Origin: Mycobacterium sp. DL440
GTDB lineage: Bacteria > Actinomycetota > Actinomycetes > Mycobacteriales > Mycobacteriaceae
Length of the DNA: 64,000 nt
Reading direction: 5' to 3'
Assembly: GCF_011745145.1 (NCBI RefSeq)
Contig: NZ_CP050191.1
Span: 3,611,227-3,675,226 of the forward strand
Shown here: in pieces, positions 17,226-27,435 of the stretch
How positions within the stretch are numbered: the first letter of the stretch is position 1
Layout: each line of letters starts with the position of its first letter
Notes under the pieces: model-generated
The model's database searches: none
Told to the model about the DNA's origin: nothing
What the model saw: the letters and a program-made list of their open reading frames with translations, nothing else
Translations under genes and position numbers: made by a program

Positions 17226-18622
17226 TGCGCCAGTTCCTTTTTCATCACCTTGCCCATGGCGTTGCGCGGCAGCCTGTCGACCAACCGGACTTCGCGGGGG
17301 CGTTTGTGTGCTGAAAGTTGTTGGGCCACAAATTCGATCAATGCCTCGGGGGCGGCATTGCCGACGACGAAGGCGACGATACGTTGCCCGAGGTCGTCGT
17401 CGGGCACCCCGACCACAGCTACCTCGTCGACGCCGTCGTGACCCAGCAGCACCGTCTCGATCTCACCGGCGCCGATGCGGTAACCGCCGGATTTGATCAG
17501 GTCCACCGACTCGCGCCCGACGATGCGGTGCATCCCGTCGGCGTCGATCACCGCGACGTCGCCGGTGCGGTACCAGCCGTCAGGATCGAAGGCGTCGGCG
17601 GTGGCCTCGGGCCGGTTGAGGTAGCCGTCGAACACCATGGGGCCCTTGATCTGCAGCCGGCCGATGGTCTCGCCGTCGTGCGGCACCGGGGCGCCGTCGT
17701 CGTCGACCAGCCTCGTCTGCACCCCGGCCAGCGGCAACCCGACCCACCCGGGTCTGCGCTCGCCGTCGACCCGGGTGGAAAGGGTGATCAGCGATTCGGT
17801 GCTGCCGTAGCGCTCCACGGGGACATGTCCCGTCAGCCGCACCAACTCGTCGAACACCGGCACCGGAAGGGGCGCGCTGCCGGAGACCAGCAGCCGCGCA
17901 GTCGAAAGGGCCAGCGCCGAGTCGAGATCCTTGACCACCCGCGACCACACGGTCGGCACCCCGAAGTACAGCGTCCCCTGAGCCTGTGCGTACGCGGCCG
18001 GCGTCGGTTTCCCGGTGTGTACGAAGCGGTTTCCGATCCGCAACGAGCCGAGCAGGCCCAATACCAGGCCGTGCACATGGAACAAGGGCAGCCCGTGCAC
18101 CACGGTGTCGGCGGCGGTCCATTGCCAGGCCGCGGCCAGGGCGTCGACGTCGTCGGCGATGGCCTGGCGGCTCATCGGCACGCCCTTGGGCGCTCCGGTG
18201 GTGCCGGAGGTGTACATGATGATCGCGGTCGAATTCGGGGCCGGCTCGGGATAGCGGTGCCAGGACCGGGCGTGCAGCCGCACCGGGATGTGCGGCAACC
18301 CCTCGGTATCCTCGGGGCGCTCCCCCAGCCAGGCCTGGGCGCCCGAGTCGGTGAGAATGTGTCGACGCTCAGCCGCGCCGACGTCGGCAGGTACCGGGAC
18401 CACCGGCACGCCGGCGATCAGGCACCCGATGATCGCGAGGACCGTCGTCGGGGTCGGTGTCGCCAGGACGGCGACGCGCTGCGCAACAGCCACACGCTCA
18501 GCCACCGAGGTGGCGGCACCGACGAGATCGCTGCGGCTCAGCACTGCACCGTCGATGGAAACGGCATCGTCAAGTTCGGCGCCGGCGGCAACGGCCGCGG
18601 GGTTCAGGGAGGCCAGCAACAC
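17216..18622 (-). CDS. fadD36: Fatty-acid-CoA ligase FadD36
   Basis: A 468-residue adenylate-forming enzyme, short for a FadD and matching Rv1193. Motifs: IIMYTSGTTGAPKGVPMSRQ (P-loop), LPLFHVHGLVLGLLGSL, VERYGSTESLI (adenine-binding), GWYRTGDVAVIDADG (TGD), GRESVDLIKSGGYRIGAGEIE (hinge) and the catalytic lysine in PRNAMGKVMKKELAQWD. The GTG at 18622 is the first start that gives the family N-terminus (LASLNPAAVAAG). It is probably expressed with the VOC gene. The divergent DUF309-Nudix gene begins within 80 bp. Confidence 0.92.
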   Translation of the reverse strand: MLLASLNPAAVAAGAELDDAVSIDGAVLSRSDLVGAATSVAERVAVAQRVAVLATPTPTTVLAIIGCLIAGVPVVPVPADVGAAERRHILTDSGAQAWLGERPEDTEGLPHIPVRLHARSWHRYPEPAPNSTAIIMYTSGTTGAPKGVPMSRQAIADDVDALAAAWQWTAADTVVHGLPLFHVHGLVLGLLGSLRIGNRFVHTGKPTPAAYAQAQGTLYFGVPTVWSRVVKDLDSALALSTARLLVSGSAPLPVPVFDELVRLTGHVPVERYGSTESLITLSTRVDGERRPGWVGLPLAGVQTRLVDDDGAPVPHDGETIGRLQIKGPMVFDGYLNRPEATADAFDPDGWYRTGDVAVIDADGMHRIVGRESVDLIKSGGYRIGAGEIETVLLGHDGVDEVAVVGVPDDDLGQRIVAFVVGNAAPEALIEFVAQQLSAHKRPREVRLVDRLPRNAMGKVMKKELAQWD

Positions 18623-18700
18623 TCTTGTGAGGCTACCGGCGTGCCGTCAGGCGATCCCACGCACTCGACAGGACTCGAAGTTGACGACAGGCTGGTGCCC

Positions 18701-19714
18701 ATGGGCACAGCTGCGCGAGACCGCGATGATTCCGGCCGGCCGCGCAGCACTCGCCCGCGTGATGCACTCGGCCAGCCGCTGCCCTATGGCAGTGCGGGCG
18801 TCGCACGCATTCCCGACGACCTGGAGCTCTCACCCGCCAAAACCCTCGTCTACGCCCAGGATCTGCTCGACCGAGGTCAAGCGTTCAGCGCGCACGAAGT
18901 ACTCGAAGCGGCGTGGAAGAACGGCCCGGAGCACGAGCGCGCGCTCTGGCAGGGTTTGGCACAGCTGGCCGTGGGCATCACCCATGTGCAACGCGGCAAC
19001 CGGACCGGGGCCGCGGCGCTGCTGAAACGTGCATCGGCGCGGCTTTCCCTCGTCGACCAACCGGCGCCCTACGGCGTCGACGTGGTGCGTCTGGTCGACT
19101 TCGCCGCCACCCTGGCCGACGACATCGAGAACGCCGGCGACATCGCGCCAACGCGGTTACACATCCGCCTGACGGCCACCATCCGACAGACCGCGACCCG
19201 CGAGGTGTACCGGAACAGCTGGTTGACGCTGAGGGAGGACACCGTCGTGCGACCCGACGGCAGCACCGGCGTCTACGCCGTGGTCGACAAACCGACCTAT
19301 GCCCTGGTGATCCCGTACGACGACACGCACGACAGGTTTCACCTCGTCGAGCAGTTCCGGTACCCACTTGCGCTGCGGCGGTGGGAGTTTCCACAGGGCA
19401 CCGCCCCCGAACAGCTCGATCTCGATCCGGAAGCACTGGCCCACTGCGAACTTCGCGAGGAGACCGGCTTGCGCGCGGAGAGTATGCACCGGCTCGGCCA
19501 GCTCGACGTGGCTGCGGGGATGAGCAGCCAGCGCGGGTGGGTGTTCCTGGCGACCGGTCTCACCGAGGGCGAGCACGAACGCGAGCACGAGGAGCAGGAC
19601 ATGCACAGCGCGTGGTTCTCCCGTGAGGAGCTGGACGGGATGATCCGGAACGGTGGGATCACCGACGCCCAGAGCCTGGCGGCGTTGACGCTGCTGTCAC
19701 TGCACCAGCGGTAG
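18701..19714 (+). CDS. DUF309-Nudix fusion protein
   Basis: A 337-residue protein in one uninterrupted frame. Residues about 30-150 are a DUF309 helical domain (LVYAQDLLDRGQAFSAHEVLEAAW, RALWQGLAQLAVGITHVQRGN). Residues about 160-330 are a Nudix hydrolase of the ADP-ribose pyrophosphatase type (REVYRNSWLTLREDTVVRPDG, FHLVEQFRYPLALRRWEFPQG, LREETGLRAESM, then AGMSSQRGWVF). The linker DIAPTRLHIRLTATIRQ joins what are normally the end of one protein and the beginning of the other, and no internal ATG or GTG with a ribosome-binding site precedes the Nudix part. The Nudix box is degenerate at its first Glu and Arg but keeps the catalytic EE pair. A GTG at 18641 with an upstream GAGG is an alternative start. 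Confidence 0.82.
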   Translation: MGTAARDRDDSGRPRSTRPRDALGQPLPYGSAGVARIPDDLELSPAKTLVYAQDLLDRGQAFSAHEVLEAAWKNGPEHERALWQGLAQLAVGITHVQRGNRTGAAALLKRASARLSLVDQPAPYGVDVVRLVDFAATLADDIENAGDIAPTRLHIRLTATIRQTATREVYRNSWLTLREDTVVRPDGSTGVYAVVDKPTYALVIPYDDTHDRFHLVEQFRYPLALRRWEFPQGTAPEQLDLDPEALAHCELREETGLRAESMHRLGQLDVAAGMSSQRGWVFLATGLTEGEHEREHEEQDMHSAWFSREELDGMIRNGGITDAQSLAALTLLSLHQR

Positions 19715-19717
19715 GGC

Positions 19718-20677
19718 TCAGTGGCGCTCAGCCAGGGCTCGCAGGAAGAACATCAGGTTGGCCGGGCGCTCGGCCAACCGCCGCACGAAGTAGCCGTACC
19801 ATTCGTTGCCGAACGGGACGTACACCCGCACCTGGTTGCCCGCCTCGGCGAGCCGGCGTTGTTCGGCGTCGCGGATGTTGTAGAGCATCTGGTATTCGAA
19901 ACCGTCCACGCCGCGGCCGAACTCGTCGGCAAGGCCAGGTACCGCGTCGATGATCTCCGGGTCGTGTGAGGCCACCATCGGGTAGCCCGATCCGGCCATC
20001 AGCACGTGCAGGCATCGTAGGTAGGAGTCGGTGACCTGTACCGCGTCGCGGTAGGCCACCGAGGCGGGTTCGTCGTAGGCACCCTTGCACAGCCTGATCC
20101 GGGCTCCCGAGGCGGCGAAATCGCGGCAGTCGTCCTCGGTCCGGTGCAGGTAGGCCTGCAGAACCGTTCCCAGCCAGTCGAACTCGGTGCGCAGGTCACG
20201 CACGATCGACAGGGTCGAGTCGGTGGTGGTGTGGTCCTCGGCGTCCACGGTCACCCACGCCCCGACGTCGCGGGCCTTGGCGCAGATGGTGTGCGCGTTC
20301 TCGTAGGCGATCTTCTCGCCGTCGCGGGGCAGCGCCTGGCCGAGCGCCGACAGCTTGAGTGACACTTCGAGCGGTCGCACTGCCGCGTCAACGTCGCCGC
20401 GGCGTGCCAACCCCTCAAGCAGTGCCAGGTAGGCCTGCACGGTGCGTTCGGCGTCGTCGGTGCTCGTGGTGTCCTCGCCGAGGTAGTCGACGCTGACCAA
20501 CCGGCCCGAATCTCGCAGCGCACCAACGGTGTCAAGCGCATCGGGCACGGTCTCCCCTGCCACAAAGCGGTCCACCACCTTGCGGGTGATCGGGAGGCGT
20601 TCGGCCGTATGACGTAGCCGCGGCGAGTGCGATGCGGCCAGGATCGCCGGACGGGCAACCCGCTGAAACACGCCCAT
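19718..20677 (-). CDS. pruB: Proline dehydrogenase
   Basis: A 319-residue FAD-dependent TIM-barrel enzyme oxidising proline to 1-pyrroline-5-carboxylate. Motifs: VSLKLSALGQALPRDGEKIAY, VTVDAEDHTTTDSTL, AYLHRTEDDCRDF, RIRLCKGAYDEP, MVASHDPEIID, FEYQMLYNIRDAEQRRL and VYVPFGNEWYGYFVRRLAERPAN, the last two being the FAD and substrate-binding signatures. It corresponds to Rv1188. The start ATG at 20677 is 1 bp past the pruA stop, so the pair forms a two-gene operon feeding the product directly to PruA. Confidence 0.96.
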   Translation of the reverse strand: MGVFQRVARPAILAASHSPRLRHTAERLPITRKVVDRFVAGETVPDALDTVGALRDSGRLVSVDYLGEDTTSTDDAERTVQAYLALLEGLARRGDVDAAVRPLEVSLKLSALGQALPRDGEKIAYENAHTICAKARDVGAWVTVDAEDHTTTDSTLSIVRDLRTEFDWLGTVLQAYLHRTEDDCRDFAASGARIRLCKGAYDEPASVAYRDAVQVTDSYLRCLHVLMAGSGYPMVASHDPEIIDAVPGLADEFGRGVDGFEYQMLYNIRDAEQRRLAEAGNQVRVYVPFGNEWYGYFVRRLAERPANLMFFLRALAERH

Positions 20678-20678
20678 C

Positions 20679-22307
<1,629 letters not shown>

Positions 22308-22339
22308 GAGTCAAGAATCCCCGACGTGACCCACGTAAC

Positions 22340-22389
22340 ACTTGTCTGATCGGATAAGTCTTACCCCACCTGTCAGTAGAATCAGACAA
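22340..22389. promoter_or_regulatory. Repeated half-sites in the pruA-pruC divergent promoter
   Basis: An imperfect 20-bp palindrome centred on GATC spans 22340-22359 (16 of 20 symmetric positions). Its left half, TTGTCTGAT (22342-22350), recurs inverted as ATCAGACAA at 22381-22389, directly before the pruC ATG. TAGAAT (22377-22382) is a suitable -10 box for a leaderless pruC transcript and overlaps that last half-site, which would allow feedback control. Confidence 0.55.
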
Positions 22390-22390
22390 C

Positions 22391-23962
22391 ATGGGCACTA
22401 CCGGTGTCAGCCTGGGCCAATTGCTGTTGGCGCTGGATGCCACGCTGGTCCGGCTGGTTCAGGCGCCCCGCGGCCTGGATCTGCCGGTGGCCTCGGCTGC
22501 GCTGATCGATTCCGATGACGTGCGCCTGGGCCTGGCCCCGTCCGCGGGCGCCGCCGACGTCTTCTTCCTCCTCGGAGTCTCCGAGGCCGACGCGTTGAGC
22601 TGGGTCGAACAGCAGGCTGCGCGCCGGGTGCCCGCGGCGATCTTCATCAAGGAGCCGTCGGACGCCGTCGTCGAACGTGCGGTGGCAGCGGGCACCGCGG
22701 TGGTGGCCGTCGATCCGCGGGCCCGGTGGGAGCGGCTGTACCGGTTGGTCAACCACGTCTTCGAGCACCACAGTGACGGCGCACTGCACGATTCGGGCAC
22801 CGATCTGTTCGGCCTGGCCCAGTCGGTGGCCGAACGCACGCACGGCATGGTCAGCATCGAGGACGCCCAGTCACACGTTCTGGCGTATTCGGCCTCCAGC
22901 GACGAGGCCGATGAGCTGCGCCGGTTGTCGATTCTCGGCCGGGCCGGCCCGCCGGAGCACCTGGCCTGGATCGCCCAGTGGGGCATCTTCGACGCGCTGC
23001 GGTCGCGGCCGGAAGCGGTGCGGGTGGCCGAGCGGCCCGAGTTGGGGTTGCGCCCCCGGCTGGCGATCGGCATCTTCGCACCCGCGGTCGACGAGCGGCG
23101 GGCCCCGGCCTTCGTCGGCACCATCTGGGTGCAGCAGGGCAGCCGCCCGCTGGCCGAGGACGCCGAGGAGGTGCTGCGCGGCGCCGCCGTGCTGGCCGCG
23201 CGCATCATGGCTCGGCTGGCCGCGGCGCCGTCTACGCATGCCGTGCGGGTACAGGAACTGCTGGGGCTGGGCGAGGCCGGGGCTCCGGTCGAGGTGGAGT
23301 TGATCGCCCGGGAACTGGGAGTGGCCGCCGACGGCCGGGCCGCGGTGATCGGGTTCAGCGGAGGCCCCCAGGGCCCTCGGCTGGCTGATGTTCTGGCGTT
23401 GAGCGCCAGCGCTTTTCGCCATGACGCACAGATGGCCTCGATGGGGTCACGGGTGTATGTGTTGTTTCCCAGCACCGGCAAGGCGGTGACGTCGTGGGTG
23501 CGGGGCACCGTGGCATCGCTCCGCGCCGAGTTGGGGCTGGAGCTGCACGCGGTGGTCGCCAGCCCGGTGGCCGGGTTGTCCGCTGCGGCGGCGGCCCGCG
23601 CCGATGTTGACCGGGTGCTCGACACTGCCGAACGTCATCCCGGAACGCTGGGCGCCGTCACCTCACTGGCCGAGGCGCGCACCACCGTGTTGCTCGACGA
23701 GATCGTCACCGCCATCGCCGCCGACGAGCGGCTGATCGATCCACGGGTGCGGACGCTGCGGGCCGACGAGCCGGTGTTGGCCGAGACCCTGGGTGTGTAC
23801 CTGGACTGCTTCGGTGACGTCGCCGCCGCCGCCCAGCACCTCCATGTGCATCCCAACACCGTGCGCTACCGGATCCGCCGGGTCGAACAGCTGTTGGCGG
23901 CTTCCCTCAACGACGCCGACGTGCGTCTGCTGCTCGCGCTGAGCCTGCGCGCCACCGCGTGA
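22391..23962 (+). CDS. pruC: PucR-family activator of proline catabolism
   Basis: A 523-residue regulator: an N-terminal sensing region (VSLGQLLLALDATLVRLV, AADVFFLLGVSEADALSWVEQQ), a central GGDEF-like/PucR region, and a C-terminal helix-turn-helix of the PucR (HTH_30) type, YLDCFGDVAAAAQHLHVHP then NTVRYRIRRVEQLLAASL. It corresponds to Rv1186c, PruC, which activates pruA and pruB in response to proline. Position divergent from those genes agrees. The ATG at 22391 is 8 bp after a TAGAAT -10 box, so the transcript is probably leaderless. Confidence 0.92.
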   Translation: MGTTGVSLGQLLLALDATLVRLVQAPRGLDLPVASAALIDSDDVRLGLAPSAGAADVFFLLGVSEADALSWVEQQAARRVPAAIFIKEPSDAVVERAVAAGTAVVAVDPRARWERLYRLVNHVFEHHSDGALHDSGTDLFGLAQSVAERTHGMVSIEDAQSHVLAYSASSDEADELRRLSILGRAGPPEHLAWIAQWGIFDALRSRPEAVRVAERPELGLRPRLAIGIFAPAVDERRAPAFVGTIWVQQGSRPLAEDAEEVLRGAAVLAARIMARLAAAPSTHAVRVQELLGLGEAGAPVEVELIARELGVAADGRAAVIGFSGGPQGPRLADVLALSASAFRHDAQMASMGSRVYVLFPSTGKAVTSWVRGTVASLRAELGLELHAVVASPVAGLSAAAAARADVDRVLDTAERHPGTLGAVTSLAEARTTVLLDEIVTAIAADERLIDPRVRTLRADEPVLAETLGVYLDCFGDVAAAAQHLHVHPNTVRYRIRRVEQLLAASLNDADVRLLLALSLRATA

Positions 23963-24043
23963 GCCCATGTCCACCGTTCGGTTGACAGACCAATCAGCCG
24001 GGAAGTCGTCGCGCGGACGCGCCCGGAGGGGCACCGTGGAGTT

Positions 24044-25528
24044 ATGACTACCGAAGCGGTTCAGCAGGAGTCCGAGCATCCGTATCTGAGCGGGAACTTC
24101 GCGCCGGTCCATGACGAGGTCACGGTCACCGGCCTCACGGTCACCGGGACCATTCCGGACTACCTCGACGGGCGCTATCTGCGCACCGGGCCCAACCCCC
24201 TGCGCGCTCCCGATCCGCAGCACCACCACTGGTTCCTGGGTGACGGCATGGCGCACGGGATCCGGCTGCGCGACGGCGCGGCGACCTGGTACCGCAACCG
24301 CTGGGTGCGGTCGAGCTCGGTGGCCCGTCAACTCGGCGAGAAGTGGGCCGGCGGTGCGCACGCGGGCGGATTCGATTTCCCCGCGAACACCAACATCATC
24401 GGCCACGCGGGCAAGACCTTGGTGCTCACGGAGGCCGGCGTGCGGCCCTACGAACTCACCGATGAGCTCGACACCGTGGGCCCGTCCGACTTCTGCGGCA
24501 CGCTGTTCGGCGGATTCACCGCACACCCCAAGCACGACCCGAAAACCGGTGAGCTACATGCGGTGTCATACAACCCATTGCGCGGCAACCTGGTGAGCTA
24601 CACCGTCACCGGAGTAGATGGCAAGGTCCGGCGCGCAGTCGACATCGCCTTGCCCGCACACACGATGATGCATGATTTCACGCTGACCGAGAAGTACGTG
24701 GTGCTCTACGACCTTCCGGTGGTGCTGGATCTGACGAGCATGGTCAAGAGCGCTCCCGCGCGTACTGCGGCGCGTCTGCTGACCGGATTCGCGGCCCGGC
24801 ACGCGGCCCCGGACTTCGTATTGCGTGCGGCGATGCGTGGATCCGAACGCGCCGCGCTGCCGACGGGGACGATGCCCTACCGGTGGGCTCCGGAGCACGG
24901 AGCCCGTGTCGGGGTGATGCCCCGTGAGGGCTCGGCCGCTGACATCCGCTGGTTCGACATCCCGCCGTGCTACGTGTTCCACGCGCTCAACGGTTATGAC
25001 CAGGCCGGGCCGGATGGTGAGCAGGTCGTGCTCGATGTGGTCCGGCACCCGGCGGTGTTCACCACCGGGGACCGACTGTTCACCGACTCGATCACGTTGG
25101 ACCGGTGGACCATTGACCTTCGCACCGGACACGTGCGTGAAGATCGACTCCATGACGACGCCCAGGAGTTCCCGCGCGTCGACGAGCGGCTGGTCGGCCG
25201 GCAGCACCGGTACGGCTATACCGTCAGCCTCCCATCGGAACCGGACGCGGCACCGGCGGCCATCCTGCGCCACGACCTACGGGACGGCACCACCGAGCGC
25301 ATCGACTTCGGGGCCGGGCGGGAACCCGGTGAATTCGTTTTCGTCCCGGCCGGGCCGGACGCCGACGAGAACGACGGCGTGGTGATGGGATTCGTCTACG
25401 ACCGCGCCGAGAACCGCAGCGATCTGGTGTTGCTGGATGGTCAGACTCTGGCACCCGTTGCCACCGTGCATATTCCGGTCCGGGTTCCGCACGGCTTCCA
25501 CGGCAATTGGGTCGCTTCGGACCGTTAG
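24044..25528 (+). CDS. Carotenoid cleavage oxygenase
   Basis: A 494-residue seven-bladed propeller dioxygenase of the carotenoid oxygenase (RPE65/CCD) family, which splits carotenoids or related polyenes using a non-haem Fe(II) held by four histidines. The four candidate ligands are visible in TAHPKHDP, MMHDFTLTEKY, CYVFHALNGYD and VPHGFHGNW. The N-terminal YLSGNFAPVHDEV and RTGPNP motifs are typical. Mycobacteria have a related enzyme (Rv0654), but this locus is not in the M. tuberculosis order I know. The two-component genes start 9 bp downstream on the same strand, possibly by chance. Confidence 0.92.
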   Translation: MTTEAVQQESEHPYLSGNFAPVHDEVTVTGLTVTGTIPDYLDGRYLRTGPNPLRAPDPQHHHWFLGDGMAHGIRLRDGAATWYRNRWVRSSSVARQLGEKWAGGAHAGGFDFPANTNIIGHAGKTLVLTEAGVRPYELTDELDTVGPSDFCGTLFGGFTAHPKHDPKTGELHAVSYNPLRGNLVSYTVTGVDGKVRRAVDIALPAHTMMHDFTLTEKYVVLYDLPVVLDLTSMVKSAPARTAARLLTGFAARHAAPDFVLRAAMRGSERAALPTGTMPYRWAPEHGARVGVMPREGSAADIRWFDIPPCYVFHALNGYDQAGPDGEQVVLDVVRHPAVFTTGDRLFTDSITLDRWTIDLRTGHVREDRLHDDAQEFPRVDERLVGRQHRYGYTVSLPSEPDAAPAAILRHDLRDGTTERIDFGAGREPGEFVFVPAGPDADENDGVVMGFVYDRAENRSDLVLLDGQTLAPVATVHIPVRVPHGFHGNWVASDR

Positions 25529-25537
25529 CATCGGCAG

Positions 25538-26746
25538 ATGACCGAAACCGGTCGATCCACACCACCTGCCGTGCGGGAGCCGTCGGACTGGCACTGGATG
25601 TGGGAGACCTACGTCTGTGGGCTGTGTGTCGCGGCGATCGTCGCGGTGGTTCTGCTGCAACACACTTTCGGTGGCAACGTGCCGGTCGCCTGTACCGGGC
25701 TCGCAGCCATGGTGTTGATTGTTCTGATTTTCGGCCGCAACATCATTCGCGATGCAGATCCGATCGCCGGCCCGGTGCGGGCACGGACGGCAACGTTCGT
25801 GGCAGTGATGATCGGGCTCTGGCTCGTCGCGCTCGTGGCGGCGCCCCCTGCCGTCGCGGCGATTCCGGCGCTCTATCCACTGATCTTCGCGACGCTGCCG
25901 CTGACGGCGGCATTGACGCTGACCTTCCTGGTAACCCTGGCACCGCTGGGCCTTGTCGTGGCAAGCCATGGTTCGGGTTGGCCGAGCCTACCTGCGGTGG
26001 CGGCGGTGACACTCGTCGGCGCGGTGGCCGCCCCGATCATCGGTACCACCATCATGACTACCATGCGCCAGCGCCAGCAGTTGACCGAGACAGTCGCCGA
26101 CCTGGCAGCCAGTCGGGCCCAGACCGCCCGGCTGTCGCGGGAGGCCGGGGTGGCCGCCGAACGGGAGCGGTTGGCCCGCGAGATCCACGACACCCTGGCA
26201 CAGGGGTTCACCAGCATCGTGGCGCTCGCCCAGGCGGTGCAGGCCGAAAGCGACACCGACCCGGCCGCCGCCGCCCGGCATGTGGAGTTGATCCGCAACA
26301 CCGCACGCGACAACCTGGCCGAGGCCCGCACCATGGTCACCCGACTGACCCCGGCCGCGTTGGAGGAGGGCTCCCTGTCTGCCGCACTGCGCCGCCAGTG
26401 CGACCGCCTGGCGGCCGAAACGGGCATCGCCGTCGACGTACGAATCGACGACGATCTGCCGGAGCTCGGCATGGCCACCGACGTGGTGTTGCTGCGTAGC
26501 GCACAGGAGGCGATGACGAACGTGCGCCGGCATTCCCGGGCCAGTGAACTGCAGGTCCGGCTGCAACCTGCGCCGGATGGGGTACGACTTTCCTTGTCCG
26601 ACAACGGTATCGGTCTGCAATCCGATCACGTCGACGGATTCGGCCTGCGCGGTATGCAGGCCCGGCTGGATCAGGTCGGCGGCACCCTGACGCTGTCGGT
26701 GCCCGACGGCGGCGGTGTGCGGGTCGTCGTGGCGGTGCCGGCATGA
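25538..26746 (+). CDS. Sensor histidine kinase, NarL/HisKA_3 type
   Basis: A 402-residue membrane kinase. About five hydrophobic segments occupy residues 25-175, with no large external sensing loop. A coiled coil (QRQQLTETVADLAASRA) leads to the HisKA_3 phospho-acceptor, ERERLAREIHDTLAQGF with His217. The HATPase domain has AQEAMTNVRRHSRA (N box), LSDNGIGL (G1) and GFGLRGMQARLDQVGG (G2). The stop overlaps the response-regulator start by 4 bp. Its signal is not evident; the loops are too short for ligand binding outside, so a membrane-borne signal is plausible. Confidence 0.92.
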   Translation: MTETGRSTPPAVREPSDWHWMWETYVCGLCVAAIVAVVLLQHTFGGNVPVACTGLAAMVLIVLIFGRNIIRDADPIAGPVRARTATFVAVMIGLWLVALVAAPPAVAAIPALYPLIFATLPLTAALTLTFLVTLAPLGLVVASHGSGWPSLPAVAAVTLVGAVAAPIIGTTIMTTMRQRQQLTETVADLAASRAQTARLSREAGVAAERERLAREIHDTLAQGFTSIVALAQAVQAESDTDPAAAARHVELIRNTARDNLAEARTMVTRLTPAALEEGSLSAALRRQCDRLAAETGIAVDVRIDDDLPELGMATDVVLLRSAQEAMTNVRRHSRASELQVRLQPAPDGVRLSLSDNGIGLQSDHVDGFGLRGMQARLDQVGGTLTLSVPDGGGVRVVVAVPA

Positions 26747-27360
26747 CGACCGTCCTGCTGGTCGATGACCATCCGGTGGTCCGTGAGGGGCTGCGCGGGA
26801 TGATCGACGCCGAAGACGATCTGACCGTGATCGGTGAGGCCGGCTCCGGGGCCGAGGCGATCGGACTCGCCGGAAAACTGTGTCCCGATGTCATCTTGAT
26901 GGACCTGCGGATGCCCGGGATCGACGGTGTCACCGCCACTGCGCAGATTCTGGCCGACAATCCTTCGGTCCACATCGTCGTGGTCACCACCTACGAAAGC
27001 GACAGCGACATCCTTCGCGCCGTCGAGGCCGGGGCGACGGGTTACCTGCTCAAGGACGCGTCCCGCGCCGAGCTGGCCCGCGCGGTGCGCGACGCGGCGC
27101 GGGGCAAGACGGTGCTGGCCCCCGGGGTTGCCGACCGATTGGTGAACGCGGTGCGCGCGCCGGCGGTGACGTTGTCGGTACGGGAGGCCGAGGCGCTGGC
27201 CCTGGTGGCCACGGGCGCCACCAACGCCGATATCGGCCGCGCCCTGCACATCAGCGAGGCCACGGTGAAGACGCATCTGCTGCGGGCATTCCACAAACTG
27301 GGAGTATCGGACCGCACGGCGGCCGTGACGAAGGCGATGGCGCTGGGATTGCTCGGCTGA
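26743..27360 (+). CDS. Response regulator, NarL/FixJ type
   Basis: A 205-residue two-domain regulator. The receiver domain has the acidic pocket (VLLVDDHPVV), the phospho-acceptor Asp54 in VILMDLRMPGIDG, the Thr switch in VVVTTYESD and the Lys in YLLKDAS. The LuxR-type helix-turn-helix is LSVREAEALALVATGATNADI, then GRALHISEATVKTHL and FHKLGVSDRTAAVTKA. It forms a cognate pair with the overlapping kinase. A strong hairpin lies just after its stop. Confidence 0.94.
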   Translation: MTTVLLVDDHPVVREGLRGMIDAEDDLTVIGEAGSGAEAIGLAGKLCPDVILMDLRMPGIDGVTATAQILADNPSVHIVVVTTYESDSDILRAVEAGATGYLLKDASRAELARAVRDAARGKTVLAPGVADRLVNAVRAPAVTLSVREAEALALVATGATNADIGRALHISEATVKTHLLRAFHKLGVSDRTAAVTKAMALGLLG

Positions 27361-27371
27361 CCATTTCTCTC

Positions 27372-27431
27372 GCGAGCAGACGCGGAGGTACCCCAAAAAG
27401 GGCATTTCCGGGTACCGGAGCGTCTGCTCGC
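27372..27431. terminator. Bidirectional hairpin between convergent genes
   Basis: Outer arms GCGAGCAGACGC (27372-27383) and GCGTCTGCTCGC (27420-27431) pair perfectly for 12 bp. After a symmetric 3-nt interior loop, GGTACCC (27387-27393) pairs with GGGTACC (27410-27416), leaving a 16-nt loop. It fills the gap between the response-regulator stop (27360) and the dapC stop (27436) and can serve both. Confidence 0.75.
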
Positions 27432-27435
27432 CGGG

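Noticed and set aside
17318..18700. Long plus-strand open frame continuous with the DUF309-Nudix gene
   Set aside because: It is antisense to fadD36 and has no recognisable domain before residue VPMGTAA; it is open only because of high GC.
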